Below, in pieces: positions 25,958 through 34,923 of a stretch of 64,000 nt of DNA. Made by a program: the position numbers and the translations under genes. Position 1 is the first letter of the stretch, and each line of letters starts with the position of its first letter. The stretch covers positions 434,001 to 498,000 of the forward strand of contig NZ_FQXA01000004.1 in assembly GCF_900129835.1 (NCBI RefSeq), written 5' to 3'. The notes under the pieces were generated by a model. That model had not been told where the DNA came from. It was given only the letters and a program-made list of their open reading frames with translations, and did not search any database. Source of the stretch: Stutzerimonas xanthomarina DSM 18231 (GTDB lineage Bacteria > Pseudomonadota > Gammaproteobacteria > Pseudomonadales > Pseudomonadaceae).

Positions 25958-26927
25958 GGAAACGTCGCCCACTTCGTGACAAATAGACTCCGACCAGTAG
26001 CCACAACAGAGCACCGACGGCGTATTTGACCGGGGCAGGGGGGTAAGTCATCGACGACCAGTACGCCTCGATAAAGGCTGCGATCAGGAGAAAAAACGTC
26101 GCCCCGACGATCAGCCGCACTGCTGTGGCGGCAGCCAGGCGCAATGCCTCGCCGCGTGTTTGGCGGCCGGGGGCGACGAGGGCAGCACCCAGTTTCAACC
26201 CGGCTGCGCCCGCCAATGTGATCGCGGTCAGTTCAAACGCACCATGACCGATAACGAATGACCAAAACGGCTGATCGTAGCCGATGCCGGTCAGGTGGCC
26301 GGCAATAGCGCCAATGATCAAACCGTTGAACACCAGATAGAACAGGCTGCCAAGGCCGAACAGCAGTCCTCCGGCAAAAGTCTGGAAGGCGATGCCGATG
26401 TTATGCATCACGTAGTAACCGAACATGACCCAGTCGTCAGCGGAACCACGCTCGCCGAAGCGGCCGAGCCGAATGGCGTCAGGGTCGTACATGGCTTCCA
26501 TCTCTGCGACCTGTTCCGGGCTGATAAGGCTGTAGACCAGCTCCGGAAAGGCCAGCACCAGCGCAGCCATACCCAGCAGACTCAGGTAGAAAATCAGACT
26601 CGCGGCTGCCAGATAGCGCCACTCTGTGCGAACGAGTCTGGCAAAACCGCCCAGAACGAAGCCGAGCAGGCGGCCACTCAACGGGCTCTGGTGGCGATAC
26701 ATCTGATGGTGCCCGCGCTGAGCCAGCAGCTGCAGACGCTCGACGAAGCGCATGCTGTAACCGCGCGACTGGGCCAGAGCCAGCTGCTGGCAAAGCCGTC
26801 GATAGGCTGCCGGAAAGCCGGCGACTGCTTCTGGCGTGCGGGCTTTGCCGCGCTCCAATGTCCTGAGCATCTCCTCGAACGCCTGCCACTCGGCCTGGTG
26901 CCGGGTTTCGAACTGGCTTTGCTTCAT
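25944..26927 (-). CDS. SpoIIM/DUF95 family membrane protein
   Basis: A 327-residue integral membrane protein. An N-terminal soluble helical part (residues 1-85) is followed by about six hydrophobic segments (105-130, 175-200, 205-225, 228-262, 270-295, 300-318). GLGSLFYLVFNGLIIGAIAGHL and FVIGHGAFELTAITLAGAAG are the conserved SpoIIM-family stretch. The organism does not make spores; the name comes from Bacillus. The gene overlaps the RDD gene by four bases upstream and DUF4129 downstream. Confidence 0.9.
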   Translation of the reverse strand: MKQSQFETRHQAEWQAFEEMLRTLERGKARTPEAVAGFPAAYRRLCQQLALAQSRGYSMRFVERLQLLAQRGHHQMYRHQSPLSGRLLGFVLGGFARLVRTEWRYLAAASLIFYLSLLGMAALVLAFPELVYSLISPEQVAEMEAMYDPDAIRLGRFGERGSADDWVMFGYYVMHNIGIAFQTFAGGLLFGLGSLFYLVFNGLIIGAIAGHLTGIGYDQPFWSFVIGHGAFELTAITLAGAAGLKLGAALVAPGRQTRGEALRLAAATAVRLIVGATFFLLIAAFIEAYWSSMTYPPAPVKYAVGALLWLLVGVYLSRSGRRFHAPE

Positions 26928-27631
26928 GCCGGGCCCACCAGGCTACGGGCGATGCCGTGGATCCGGGCTTCCGCCTGTGTAGGTTCAATCTTCAGCGGTT
27001 CGGCCAGGATCGAGGCCAGCTCGAGTCGCCTTTGCGCCGTGAGCGTCGAATGGCGCTCGGCGAATGCGATCAGGGCATGTTGCTCGTCCAGTTTCAGGGG
27101 TAGCGGGGGCGTTACTGCTTCAGCTTCTGGCAAGGCTGGCGCGCTGACGTTGCGCTCGCGGTACACCACCAAGGTGCCCGCGGCGAGGTCGCCCAAGCGC
27201 TTGAATGATGGGTGCCAGAGACAGCAGAGAGCCCCGAGAAAATAGCCGAACGGCAGCATGTCGACGAAACGCAGCAGATTGCGTGTCAGGGAGGAAGTCC
27301 AACCGACCGGCGTGCCGTCATCATGGATGACGCGAAGCCCCAACCATTGTTTGCCCGGGGTGCGTCCCTGGTTCAGCACTTCGAACAGCACCATGTACCA
27401 CCACTGCACCAGAAACAGCAGCAACGCCCCAACACCCATGCCGAACTTGCCCAGCAAAGCGAACGCAAAACCCAAAGCCGCCAACAGCGCGCCCCGTATC
27501 AGCAGATCCAGTGCAAATGCCAAGGCGCGAGGGACCAGTCCGGCTGGATGGAGGAGCAAATCGATACCTTCCGGCGTTTCGACACGGTGCGTGTTATCCA
27601 GCAAGGCTGTGGCTGAAGGGGCGGATTGCAC
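26924..27631 (-). CDS. RDD family membrane protein
   Basis: A 235-residue membrane protein; the RDD domain (about residues 25-150) has GLVPRALAFALDLLIRGALL, hydrophobic segments at 32-52, 56-80 and 124-142, and FEVLNQGRTPGKQWLGLRVI. RDD proteins are often transporters or exchangers of ions or small solutes. It begins at a GTG (27631) with only a weak box. It is the first gene of the six-gene MoxR/DUF58 block, all with tiny overlaps, so one transcript is likely. Confidence 0.88.
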   Translation of the reverse strand: MQSAPSATALLDNTHRVETPEGIDLLLHPAGLVPRALAFALDLLIRGALLAALGFAFALLGKFGMGVGALLLFLVQWWYMVLFEVLNQGRTPGKQWLGLRVIHDDGTPVGWTSSLTRNLLRFVDMLPFGYFLGALCCLWHPSFKRLGDLAAGTLVVYRERNVSAPALPEAEAVTPPLPLKLDEQHALIAFAERHSTLTAQRRLELASILAEPLKIEPTQAEARIHGIARSLVGPA

Positions 27632-27883
27632 GGCTCTGGCTCGTAAATGGGGGACTGGATGCTATGCGCACATGGCGTACCGAGCAACGCCTGGCGGAAG
27701 CGCTCCTGCTGAATGAAACCATTGAATGACGTCGGCGGCCATAACCGGCTTGGCACTTTGATTGATGCGCCAGCGAGATATTCAGGTCAATGTTCAAACC
27801 CCATCTCCACGAGGCGCCGGTCCATTCGGTAAGGCCGGGTCTGGCGCGTTAGACTGGGGCCGACAATCGAGAAGGAAGCTCCC

Positions 27884-29308
27884 TTGATCTCAAGTATCTT
27901 TTGGTACGACTTCGAAACAACCGGCATATCGCCTCGCTGTGACCGGCCTGTGCAAGTGGCCGGCATCCGCACCAACGAGGCGCTGGAGGAAGTTGGCGAA
28001 CCGCTGAACATCTATTGCCGGCTGAGCGATGACATTCTCCCGCACCCCGCTGCGTGCCTGGTCACGGGAATCACGCCTGCCACGCTAGCGGAAAAAGGCC
28101 TGTGCGAGGCTGAGTTCGTGGCCCGGCTGCACCATGAGCTGGCTGTGCCAGGCACTTGTGGCGCGGGGTACAACAGCTTGCGCTTCGATGATGAGGTGCT
28201 GCGCTATAGCCTCTATCGCAACTTCTTCGATCCCTATGCGCGTGAATGGCAGGGCGGCAACAGTCGCTGGGACCTCATTGACCTGATTCGTACCGCCTGT
28301 GCATTGCGTCCGGAAGGCATCGTCTGGCCGGAAGAGGAGGGGCGAGTCACCTTGAAGCTGGAGCGGCTCAGTGCGGCTAACGGGCTCGAACACGAGAATG
28401 CTCACGATGCACTGTCAGACGTGCGGGCGACGATTGCGTTGGCTCGCCTGATTCGCGAGCGACAACCGCGTCTTTATGACTATCTCTACAAGCTACGGCG
28501 TAAACATGCGGTGATCGAACAGGTCCAACTTCTAAAACCGATGGTGCATATATCGGGTCGGTTTTCCGCGGCACGACATTTTCTATCGGTGGTACTGCCG
28601 CTGGCCTGGCATCCTCGTAACCGTAATGCACTGATCGTTTGCGACCTGAATGCCGACTGCACGCCGTTGTGGAAAGAACAGGTCGAGACCATTCGCGAAC
28701 GGCTCTATACCCGTCGGGAAGACTTGGGCGAGAAACTTCCGATTCCCTTGAAACTCGTACACATGAACCGCTGCCCCGTGCTGGCACCAATGAGCGTCCT
28801 GCGGCCATCGGATATTGTGCGGCTGGGACTGGATATCCAATGTTGCGAGTCGAGAGCGACCGAGTTACGTGGGCGCGAACCGGAGTGGAGCTGGAAGCTT
28901 GCCGACATCTACCAAGAGGATGTCTTTACGGGTTCGTCCGATCCGGAGCAGCAATTGTATGACGGCTTTTTCAATGAACGCGACCGGCGCCTGTGCGAGC
29001 AGGTACGAGGTACCCCGCCGCTTTCGACAGGCGCCGCACTGCCGTTTGATGACCCGCGCTTGCCAGAGCTGCATTTCCGCTATCGCGCGCGTAACTTTCC
29101 CGAGTGTTTATCACTCGCTGAAGCCGAGCAGTGGCATGCCTTCTGCCAGCAGCGCTTGATGAAAGCCGAGTTCGGCGCTCCGAACACCTTGGAGCAGTTT
29201 GAAAGAACTGTGCAGACTTTGTTGCCCTCAGCTACGCCCGAACAAGCGCGTTTGCTGCAGCAATGGTCAATACATGCTCGCGGCTTGCGTGAGCGTTACA
29301 TGCTGTGA
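27884..29308 (+). CDS. sbcB: Exodeoxyribonuclease I
   Basis: 3' to 5' single-strand DNA exonuclease used in recombination and mismatch repair. The 474-residue DEDD-family enzyme starts from TTG (27884, GAAGGAAG box): WYDFETTGISPRCDRPVQVAGIRT carries the first acidic pair, with GYNSLRFDDEVLRY and NGLEHENAHDALSDVRATIA supplying the others (H and D). The C-terminal SH3-like and helical regions are complete. Faces the mvaT gene across a shared terminator. Confidence 0.95.
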   Translation: MISSIFWYDFETTGISPRCDRPVQVAGIRTNEALEEVGEPLNIYCRLSDDILPHPAACLVTGITPATLAEKGLCEAEFVARLHHELAVPGTCGAGYNSLRFDDEVLRYSLYRNFFDPYAREWQGGNSRWDLIDLIRTACALRPEGIVWPEEEGRVTLKLERLSAANGLEHENAHDALSDVRATIALARLIRERQPRLYDYLYKLRRKHAVIEQVQLLKPMVHISGRFSAARHFLSVVLPLAWHPRNRNALIVCDLNADCTPLWKEQVETIRERLYTRREDLGEKLPIPLKLVHMNRCPVLAPMSVLRPSDIVRLGLDIQCCESRATELRGREPEWSWKLADIYQEDVFTGSSDPEQQLYDGFFNERDRRLCEQVRGTPPLSTGAALPFDDPRLPELHFRYRARNFPECLSLAEAEQWHAFCQQRLMKAEFGAPNTLEQFERTVQTLLPSATPEQARLLQQWSIHARGLRERYML

Positions 29309-29329
29309 AGATGCCTGGTCAGAGAACAA

Positions 29330-29370
29330 AAAAGCCATCTGAAGCAGCATGACTGCGTCAGATGGCTTTT
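29330..29370. terminator. Bidirectional terminator between sbcB and mvaT
   Basis: A perfect 13-bp stem (29330-29342 with 29358-29370, 15-base loop) with As before and Ts after, usable from both convergent genes. Confidence 0.85.
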
Positions 29371-29387
29371 GGGTACGGCGTTGAAAC

Positions 29388-29765
29388 TTAGCCCAACAAG
29401 GTGGCCCAGCTTTCAACCTCGTCGGAACCCCATTGTGCTTTCCATTCTTTCAACGTTTTGTGATTGCCACCTTTGGTTTCAATCACTTCACCGTTGTGAG
29501 GGTTCTTGTACTGCTTGACGCGACGGGCGCGCTTGGTCGCGGTAGGTGCTTTGGATGCACGCAGCGGCTTGTTGCTGCGGGCATCGGGGTCGAGCAGAGC
29601 GATAATGTCGCGAAGAGACTTCTGATATTCGCCCATCAGTTCGCGCAGTTTGCCTTCAAACTCGAGTTCCTTTTTCAGCTTGTCATCTGCTGACAAGGAT
29701 TTCAGGCGCTCCTGTAGTTCCTTGATAGCTTCCTCAGTGGCGCGGTATTCATTGATCAGCGACAT
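29388..29765 (-). CDS. mvaT: H-NS-family nucleoid regulator MvaT
   Basis: Pseudomonad xenogeneic silencer and global regulator that coats AT-rich DNA. The 125-residue protein has the oligomerisation coiled coil (about residues 1-60: RATEEAIKELQERLKSLSADD, continuing KLKKELEFEGKL) and a basic linker with the C-terminal DNA-binding domain YKNPHNGEVIETKGGNHKTL. Start at 29765 (MSLINEYRATEEA) fits MvaT; the box is GGAAGT. The order sbcB-mvaT-purU agrees with the P. aeruginosa mvaT locus as I recall it, which is why MvaT rather than MvaU is chosen. Confidence 0.93.
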   Translation of the reverse strand: MSLINEYRATEEAIKELQERLKSLSADDKLKKELEFEGKLRELMGEYQKSLRDIIALLDPDARSNKPLRASKAPTATKRARRVKQYKNPHNGEVIETKGGNHKTLKEWKAQWGSDEVESWATLLG

Positions 29766-30211
29766 GTCACTTCCTTGGTATAGGTTTGAACGCAAGTGAC
29801 CGCAATCATAGACAGCTGCTGCGGACAAGTAAATGTTGGTTTGGGTAAAGTTTGCTCACTTTGTTTCATCTTTTGTGTATGGCGCGAGGTGCACTAGTTA
29901 AATCTGGCATCGGTGAAGTAGTGCACATAAACAAAGGTTGCGTCGGGCCACGTCACGCTTATTTACCCCGCCCGGGTGTTTGGAATCCTCTTCAGTGTTG
30001 CGTTCCTCCGCCCGCTGAGCAGCGCCAGGCAACTTATCCCTTCGGTTATTGCGGTTTAATCATGATCTTCGTGCAATCGAATGATTCATCCTGACCTGAG
30101 AGTAGCAACAGCACAGGGCATGCTGTGGTACGGGTTGAATAATATGGTGGCAGTTTTCTTCGCTGAGCTAGAATGCCGCATCTTTATGGGTAAGCCGGAG
30201 TTAACTTAAAA
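29766..30211. other. Divergent intergenic region mvaT / purU
   Basis: 446 bp without a gene, AT-rich compared with the surroundings, as is usual near MvaT-regulated promoters. It contains an 8-bp inverted repeat GTGCACTA/TAGTGCAC (29889-29896/29919-29926, 22-base spacer) and a 6-bp dyad AATCAT/ATGATT near 30058-30088. No promoter or small RNA is clear enough to mark. Confidence 0.5.
29889..29926. repeat. Perfect inverted repeat in the mvaT-purU gap
   Basis: GTGCACTA (29889-29896) and TAGTGCAC (29919-29926), arm centres 30 bp apart, so both arms face the same side of the helix. It is typical of a dimer-pair operator; no regulator can be named. Confidence 0.4.
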
Positions 30212-31063
30212 ATGCGCACTTTCAGGCTGGTTATCGCCTGTCCCGACGGCGTCGGCATTGTGGCCAAGGTCGGCAATTTCCTGGCGACCTACAATGGCTG
30301 GATCACCGAAGCCAATCACCATTCCGATCATCAGAGCGGCTGGTTCTTCATGCGACATGAGATCCGGGCCGACTCTCTGCCTTTTGATCTCGATGGCTTT
30401 CGCCAAGCGTTTGCGCCAATCGCGCGCGAGTTTTCCATGGAATGGCGCATCACCGACTCTGCCCAGCGCAAGCGGGTAGTACTGATGGCCAGCCGCGAGT
30501 CGCACTGCCTCGCCGATCTGTTGCATCGTTGGCACAGCGGGGAACTGGATTGCGACATTCCTTGTGTAATCTCCAACCACGACGATCTGCGCAGCATGGT
30601 CGAGTGGCATGGCATTCCGTATTTCCATGTGCCCGTCCAGCCGGGACGCAAGGAAGAGGCTTTTGCCGAAGTGTCGCGCCTGGTTCGCGAGCAGCGGGCC
30701 GACGCGATCGTATTGGCGCGCTACATGCAAATTCTGCCGGCTGAGCTCTGCGAGGAATATGCGCAACGGGTGATTAACATCCATCACAGCTTTCTGCCGT
30801 CGTTCGTCGGTGCAAAGCCCTACCATCAGGCCTCGCTGCGGGGGGTCAAACTCATTGGTGCGACCTGCCACTATGTAACCGAAGAGCTCGATGCCGGGCC
30901 GATCATCGAGCAGGACGTGGTGCGCGTCAGCCACAGAGACAGCATCGAGGACATGGTTCGGCTGGGCAAGGACGTGGAAAAGATGGTGTTGTCCCGTGGT
31001 TTGCGCTATCACCTGGAAGAGAGAGTGCTGGTGCATAGCAACAAGACACTGGTATTCAACTGA
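30212..31063 (+). CDS. purU: Formyltetrahydrofolate deformylase
   Basis: Hydrolyses 10-formyl-THF to THF and formate, balancing one-carbon pools for purine and methionine synthesis. The 283-residue protein has an N-terminal ACT domain (residues 1-85, RTFRLVIACPDGVGIVAKVG) and a C-terminal formyltransferase fold with the catalytic NIHHSFLPSFVGAKPYHQA and HYVTEELDAGPIIEQD. It is followed by two genes in the same direction. Confidence 0.95.
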   Translation: MRTFRLVIACPDGVGIVAKVGNFLATYNGWITEANHHSDHQSGWFFMRHEIRADSLPFDLDGFRQAFAPIAREFSMEWRITDSAQRKRVVLMASRESHCLADLLHRWHSGELDCDIPCVISNHDDLRSMVEWHGIPYFHVPVQPGRKEEAFAEVSRLVREQRADAIVLARYMQILPAELCEEYAQRVINIHHSFLPSFVGAKPYHQASLRGVKLIGATCHYVTEELDAGPIIEQDVVRVSHRDSIEDMVRLGKDVEKMVLSRGLRYHLEERVLVHSNKTLVFN

Positions 31064-31090
31064 TCCATCGCTATCGGCGCGGGAGGTGAA

Positions 31091-31318
31091 ATGACCAACC
31101 CACTGGACAAGGCTGGCGCGAAAGCGCCACCGATCATCGGAAGCGGTTGTACTCAACGTTACGATCCGGATCGGCTGGGGCCAGAGTTGGGCACTGACTT
31201 TCCAGGTGCTGAAGTGCTCTGGAAACGTTACCTTGATGCGTTCGATAACATTGTCGACGACAGCATAAGTAGCGATGTCGTCAATGCTCAAGCCAGCAGC
31301 GCGAGACCGGCTGACTGA
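31091..31318 (+). CDS. Hypothetical 75-residue protein
   Basis: A short ORF with a strong GGGAGG box six to seven bases before its ATG, 27 bp after purU and two bases before the annotated frame of the DUF853 gene. Sequence (MTNPLDKAGAKAPPIIGSGC and acidic C-terminal half) matches no family I know. Good translation signals and position suggest a real gene, probably cotranscribed with purU. Confidence 0.5.
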   Translation: MTNPLDKAGAKAPPIIGSGCTQRYDPDRLGPELGTDFPGAEVLWKRYLDAFDNIVDDSISSDVVNAQASSARPAD

Positions 31319-31356
31319 CATTGCAGAACAATCCATTGTTCAGTTCGAGGCCTGCG

Positions 31357-32823
31357 ATGAAACAGACAGATTGCCTGTTACTGGGCGCTGACGCGACGGG
31401 CGAGCCCAACGTGCACCCGCTGCATCTGGCCAACCGCCACGGTTTGATCGCCGGCGCCACCGGCACCGGAAAAACCGTGACCTTGCAGCGCCTCGCTGAG
31501 CAGTTCAGCGATGCTGGCGTCGCTGTTTTCGCAGCGGATATCAAAGGCGATTTATGTGGCCTGGGCGCCGCTGGCGACCCGCAAGGAAAGATCACCGAGC
31601 GGATCGCCAGCATGCCCTGGCTCGATCATCGCCCTCAGGCCTATCCGGTGACTTTGTGGGACGTGCACGGTGTGAGCGGTCATCCGCTGAGGACCACGCT
31701 GACAGAGATGGGGCCCTTGTTGCTGGGCAACCTACTGGAGCTGAGCGACAGCCAGCAGGCGGCGCTCTATGCGGCCTTCAAGGTGGCTGATCGCGAAGCG
31801 CTGCTGCTACTCGACCTGAAAGATCTCAAGTCCCTACTTGCTCATCTGAAACAGTATCCGGAGATGCTTGGTGAGGATGCGGCCTTGCTAACGAGCGCAT
31901 CATCCCAGGCGCTGTTACGGCGGCTGGCAACACTGGAGCAACAGGGCGCCGAGGCGCTGTTTGGTGAGCCGGCGCTCGCGCTCGAAGACATTCTGCAGCC
32001 TGCGAGCGACGGGCGCGGACGGATTCATCTACTCGACGCCAGCCAGCTCGTCCATCAGGCCCCCAAAGTCTATGCAACCTTTTTGCTGTGGCTGTTGGCG
32101 GAGTTGTTCGAACAGCTCCCCGAGCGCGGTGATGCCAATCGACCACTGCTCGCGCTGTTCTTCGACGAAGCGCATCTGCTGTTCAACGGCACCCCGAAAG
32201 CTTTGCAGGACAGGTTGCTGCAAGTGGTCAGGCTGATTCGCTCGAAGGGCGTTGGCGTCTATTTCGTCACCCAGAGCCCAACGGATCTGCCGGATGATGT
32301 GTTGGCTCAGTTGGGCTTGCGCGTGCAGCACGGACTCAGGGCCTACACGGTCAAGGAGCAGAAAGCGTTGCGTGCGGTGGCGGACGGTTTCCGCGCCAAC
32401 CCGGCGTTTTCATCGCTGGACACCTTGTCCGGTCTAGGAACCGGTGAAGCGCTGGTCGGTGGCCTCGAGGACAAAGGTACGCCGGCGATGGCCCAGCGTG
32501 TTGCCGTCGCACCCCCTCAGTCGCGCATCGGGCCGCTAACCGAGCGCGAGAGACAGGACCTGATCGCCAGTTCGCCGCTGAGAGGCCGTTACGACAGGCC
32601 GGTCGACCGTGAATCTGCTTACGAGATATTGCTCGAGCGGGCCAAGCAAGCTTCCGAGAACCAGCCACAAGCAAAGGCTGCTGCATCAAAAAACGGTGTG
32701 ACCGATGCGTTAGGCGATATGGCCGGGCAGGTATTCAAGAGCGCAATGCGCCAGGCTGCGACGCAGTTAGGTCGGCAGTTGGCACGAGGGCTTTTGGGCT
32801 CTTTATTGGGCGGTAAGCGCTGA
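31357..32823 (+). CDS. DUF853 HerA-like P-loop ATPase
   Basis: A 488-residue ATPase of the HerA/FtsK superfamily. Walker A is IAGATGTGKTVTLQRLAEQF (near residue 30) and Walker B is LLALFFDEAHLLFN; FVTQSPTDLPDDVLAQLGLRVQHGLR is the arginine-finger region. C-terminal tail is helical with Ala/Gln (MRQAATQLGRQLARGLLGSL). DNA or protein translocation is inferred from the superfamily; role unknown. Start at 31357 (MKQTDCLLLGAD) with an AGG box is preferred over a TTG 12 codons upstream. Confidence 0.88.
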   Translation: MKQTDCLLLGADATGEPNVHPLHLANRHGLIAGATGTGKTVTLQRLAEQFSDAGVAVFAADIKGDLCGLGAAGDPQGKITERIASMPWLDHRPQAYPVTLWDVHGVSGHPLRTTLTEMGPLLLGNLLELSDSQQAALYAAFKVADREALLLLDLKDLKSLLAHLKQYPEMLGEDAALLTSASSQALLRRLATLEQQGAEALFGEPALALEDILQPASDGRGRIHLLDASQLVHQAPKVYATFLLWLLAELFEQLPERGDANRPLLALFFDEAHLLFNGTPKALQDRLLQVVRLIRSKGVGVYFVTQSPTDLPDDVLAQLGLRVQHGLRAYTVKEQKALRAVADGFRANPAFSSLDTLSGLGTGEALVGGLEDKGTPAMAQRVAVAPPQSRIGPLTERERQDLIASSPLRGRYDRPVDRESAYEILLERAKQASENQPQAKAAASKNGVTDALGDMAGQVFKSAMRQAATQLGRQLARGLLGSLLGGKR

Positions 32824-32888
32824 GCAGAATCAATCAGCTACGGCTGCTTGTTTCTGACGGCTATGCTTGCGGTGCGCATTGCCGCAGT

Positions 32889-33098
32889 TCACCTGGCCTC
32901 TGGGGCTTGTTCTGACAACTCTTTCTCGATCTTCTGCAGCTCGGCCTTGAATACTTGATCATGAACGGTCGGCTTTTTACGCCATGGCTTTCGTTCTGGA
33001 TCAGGCTGCGCGGCATAGGTCGTGATTTCACCACCGTAGACAGCTTGGAAACGGTTGGCTTGTTTCTCCAGTTCGGCGCGTAGTTCTTCTTTTGTCAC
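32889..33098 (-). CDS. Hypothetical 69-residue charged protein
   Basis: Short basic/acidic protein starting at GTG (33098) with GAGG about 11 bases upstream. It has an amphipathic N-terminal helix (KEELRAELEKQANRFQ), a Trp/Lys-rich centre (DPERKPWRKKP) and a C-terminal helix (FKAELQKIEKELSEQ). No known family. Convergent with the DUF853 gene. Codon use looks real. Confidence 0.6.
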   Translation of the reverse strand: MTKEELRAELEKQANRFQAVYGGEITTYAAQPDPERKPWRKKPTVHDQVFKAELQKIEKELSEQAPEAR

Positions 33099-33432
33099 GT
33101 CTTGTGTTGCCTCTTTATTAAAGTTTATTTTCAGCGCGGCGCGCTAAGGGGCGCGAGCTTCTGGGCTTGAAATGAGGCCCGGCTCGAATTGGGTGCGTAT
33201 GCGATAGGGGAGACAGTACTGCAAGCGGCCTGGGCTAAACAAGTGTGACGTTAAAACTGTATTCAGCCCGGTAGTTAAGTGCGATGTAGCTCGTATGAAA
33301 TCTGACTGCGCGAGTTATTGAAAAAGGAAAGCCCCAGCTTGAGCTGTAACGAAAAATTTTCTGACCAGGCTCTGGCTGGCGCAAACAAGCGGGTTCAGCA
33401 GTTCTAGCCGCCGTAAAACAACCGTTAATAAA

Positions 33433-33460
33433 AAAACCGCGCCTGATCCGGCGCGGTTTT
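33433..33460. terminator. Terminator downstream of manC
   Basis: GC-rich stem CCGCGCC/GGCGCGG flanked by As and Ts (33433-33443 with 33450-33460, six-base loop). Good T runs on both strands; lies 18 bp beyond the manC stop on the minus strand. Confidence 0.88.
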
Positions 33461-33477
33461 TTGGCCATATCTGATTT

Positions 33478-34923
33478 TTAGCGAGCCGATTGGCTGGCCA
33501 CGTCATTTGGCGCGCGGCCATAGACGTCGTCCAGCCGCTCGATATCATCCTCGCCCAGATAGCTACCCGACTGGACTTCGATAATTTCCAGCGGAATTTT
33601 GCCAGGGTTGGCCAAGCGGTGAATGGACGTCACCGGAATGTAGGTGGACTGGTTCTCGGTGAGCAGGAACGTCTTGTCATTGCAGGTCACCTGGGCAGTG
33701 CCGGAAACGACGATCCAATGCTCGGCGCGATGATGGTGCATCTGCAACGACAGCTGGGCGCCCGGGTTGACGCAGATCCGCTTGACCTGGAAGCGGCCGC
33801 CCATATCGACCGAGTCGTACCAGCCCCAGGGGCGATAGACAGCGCAGTGATTCTGCGTTTCGGAGCGCTTCATGGCGTCGAGCTTGTTCACCAGCTTCTT
33901 GACGTCCTGGACCTTGTCCTTATGGGCGATCATGGTGGCGTCCTTGGTCTCGACCACTACGATATTATCCAGGCCAACCACGGTGACCAGCTTGCCGTTA
34001 CCGTGCACGAGACAGTTGCGGCTGTCTTCGACAATCACGTCGCCGCGGGTCACGTTACCGTTTTCGTCCTTTTCAAGAACATCCCAAAGCGATGACCAGG
34101 AGCCCACATCGCTCCAGCCTGCCGACATCGGCACGACGCATGCCAGTTCGGTTTTTTCCATCACGGCATAGTCGATCGAATTGTCCGGGCAGCAGGCAAA
34201 GGTGGCTGGATCGATCAGCAGTTCTTCGCCATTCTTGATGCTGCGCTCCAGCGCCACCCAGCAGGTGTCGTAGATGTCCGGGTCGTGCTTCTTCAGCTCG
34301 TCAAGGAACACACTGGCACGGAACAGGAACATGCCACTGTTCCAGTAGTAGTCACCGGAGTCGACGTATTCCTGAGCGCGCACCTCGTCCGGCTTTTCGA
34401 CGAACTGGGTGACGCGGTTGACGCCTTCTGGCAGCCCGTTGCGCCCCTGGTGATCGCACTTGATGTAACCGTAGCCAGTTTCCGGGCTGGTGGCTGGAAT
34501 GCCGAACAGGACCATTCCGCCGTTTTCGGCTGCATTGGTGGCCAGGGCGAGAGAGCGTTGGAACGCTTTGTGGTCTTCGATGACGTGGTCGGCCGGCAGC
34601 ACCAGCAGCAGCTCGTCACGCTCATCGGCAAGCAACTTCATCGCGGCGATGGCAATCGCCGGCGCGGTATTACGGCCGAAGGGTTCGAGCATGAGGCCTT
34701 GGGTTTGAAGCTTTCGTGCGGCCAGCTGCTCTTTAACGATGAACCGGTGCTCCTTGTTGCAGACCAGCAGCGGCGCTTGCATGCCTTCAAAGGCCAGGCG
34801 CTCAATGGTTTGCTGGAACAGTGTTTGCTCGGCCGTCAGGGCGAGGAACTGCTTGGGAAAGGCCTTGCGCGAAAGAGGCCAAAGCCGGGAACCGCTGCCG
34901 CCTGAGAGGATGACCGGAATCAT
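33478..34923 (-). CDS. manC: Mannose-1-phosphate guanylyltransferase / mannose-6-phosphate isomerase
   Basis: Bifunctional enzyme making GDP-mannose for exopolysaccharide or LPS. The 481-residue protein has the nucleotidyltransferase domain (residues 1-300; GGSGSRLWPLSRKAFPKQFL, then VTQFVEKPD) and the type II isomerase cupin domain (about 340-470; RPWGWYDSVDMGGRFQVKRI, QMHHHRAEHWIVVSGTA). AlgA, PslB and WbpW are paralogues of this type; which one cannot be told. The ATG at 34923 has CAGGAG upstream. No other polysaccharide genes adjoin it. Confidence 0.94.
   Translation of the reverse strand: MIPVILSGGSGSRLWPLSRKAFPKQFLALTAEQTLFQQTIERLAFEGMQAPLLVCNKEHRFIVKEQLAARKLQTQGLMLEPFGRNTAPAIAIAAMKLLADERDELLLVLPADHVIEDHKAFQRSLALATNAAENGGMVLFGIPATSPETGYGYIKCDHQGRNGLPEGVNRVTQFVEKPDEVRAQEYVDSGDYYWNSGMFLFRASVFLDELKKHDPDIYDTCWVALERSIKNGEELLIDPATFACCPDNSIDYAVMEKTELACVVPMSAGWSDVGSWSSLWDVLEKDENGNVTRGDVIVEDSRNCLVHGNGKLVTVVGLDNIVVVETKDATMIAHKDKVQDVKKLVNKLDAMKRSETQNHCAVYRPWGWYDSVDMGGRFQVKRICVNPGAQLSLQMHHHRAEHWIVVSGTAQVTCNDKTFLLTENQSTYIPVTSIHRLANPGKIPLEIIEVQSGSYLGEDDIERLDDVYGRAPNDVASQSAR

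Noticed and set aside
29852..30094. Plus-strand frame of 80 codons between mvaT and purU
   Set aside because: No box and no protein-like pattern; lies in AT-rich regulatory sequence.
30206..31336. Minus-strand frame of about 376 codons opposite purU
   Set aside because: purU on the plus strand has the ACT and formyltransferase motifs; the antisense frame has none.
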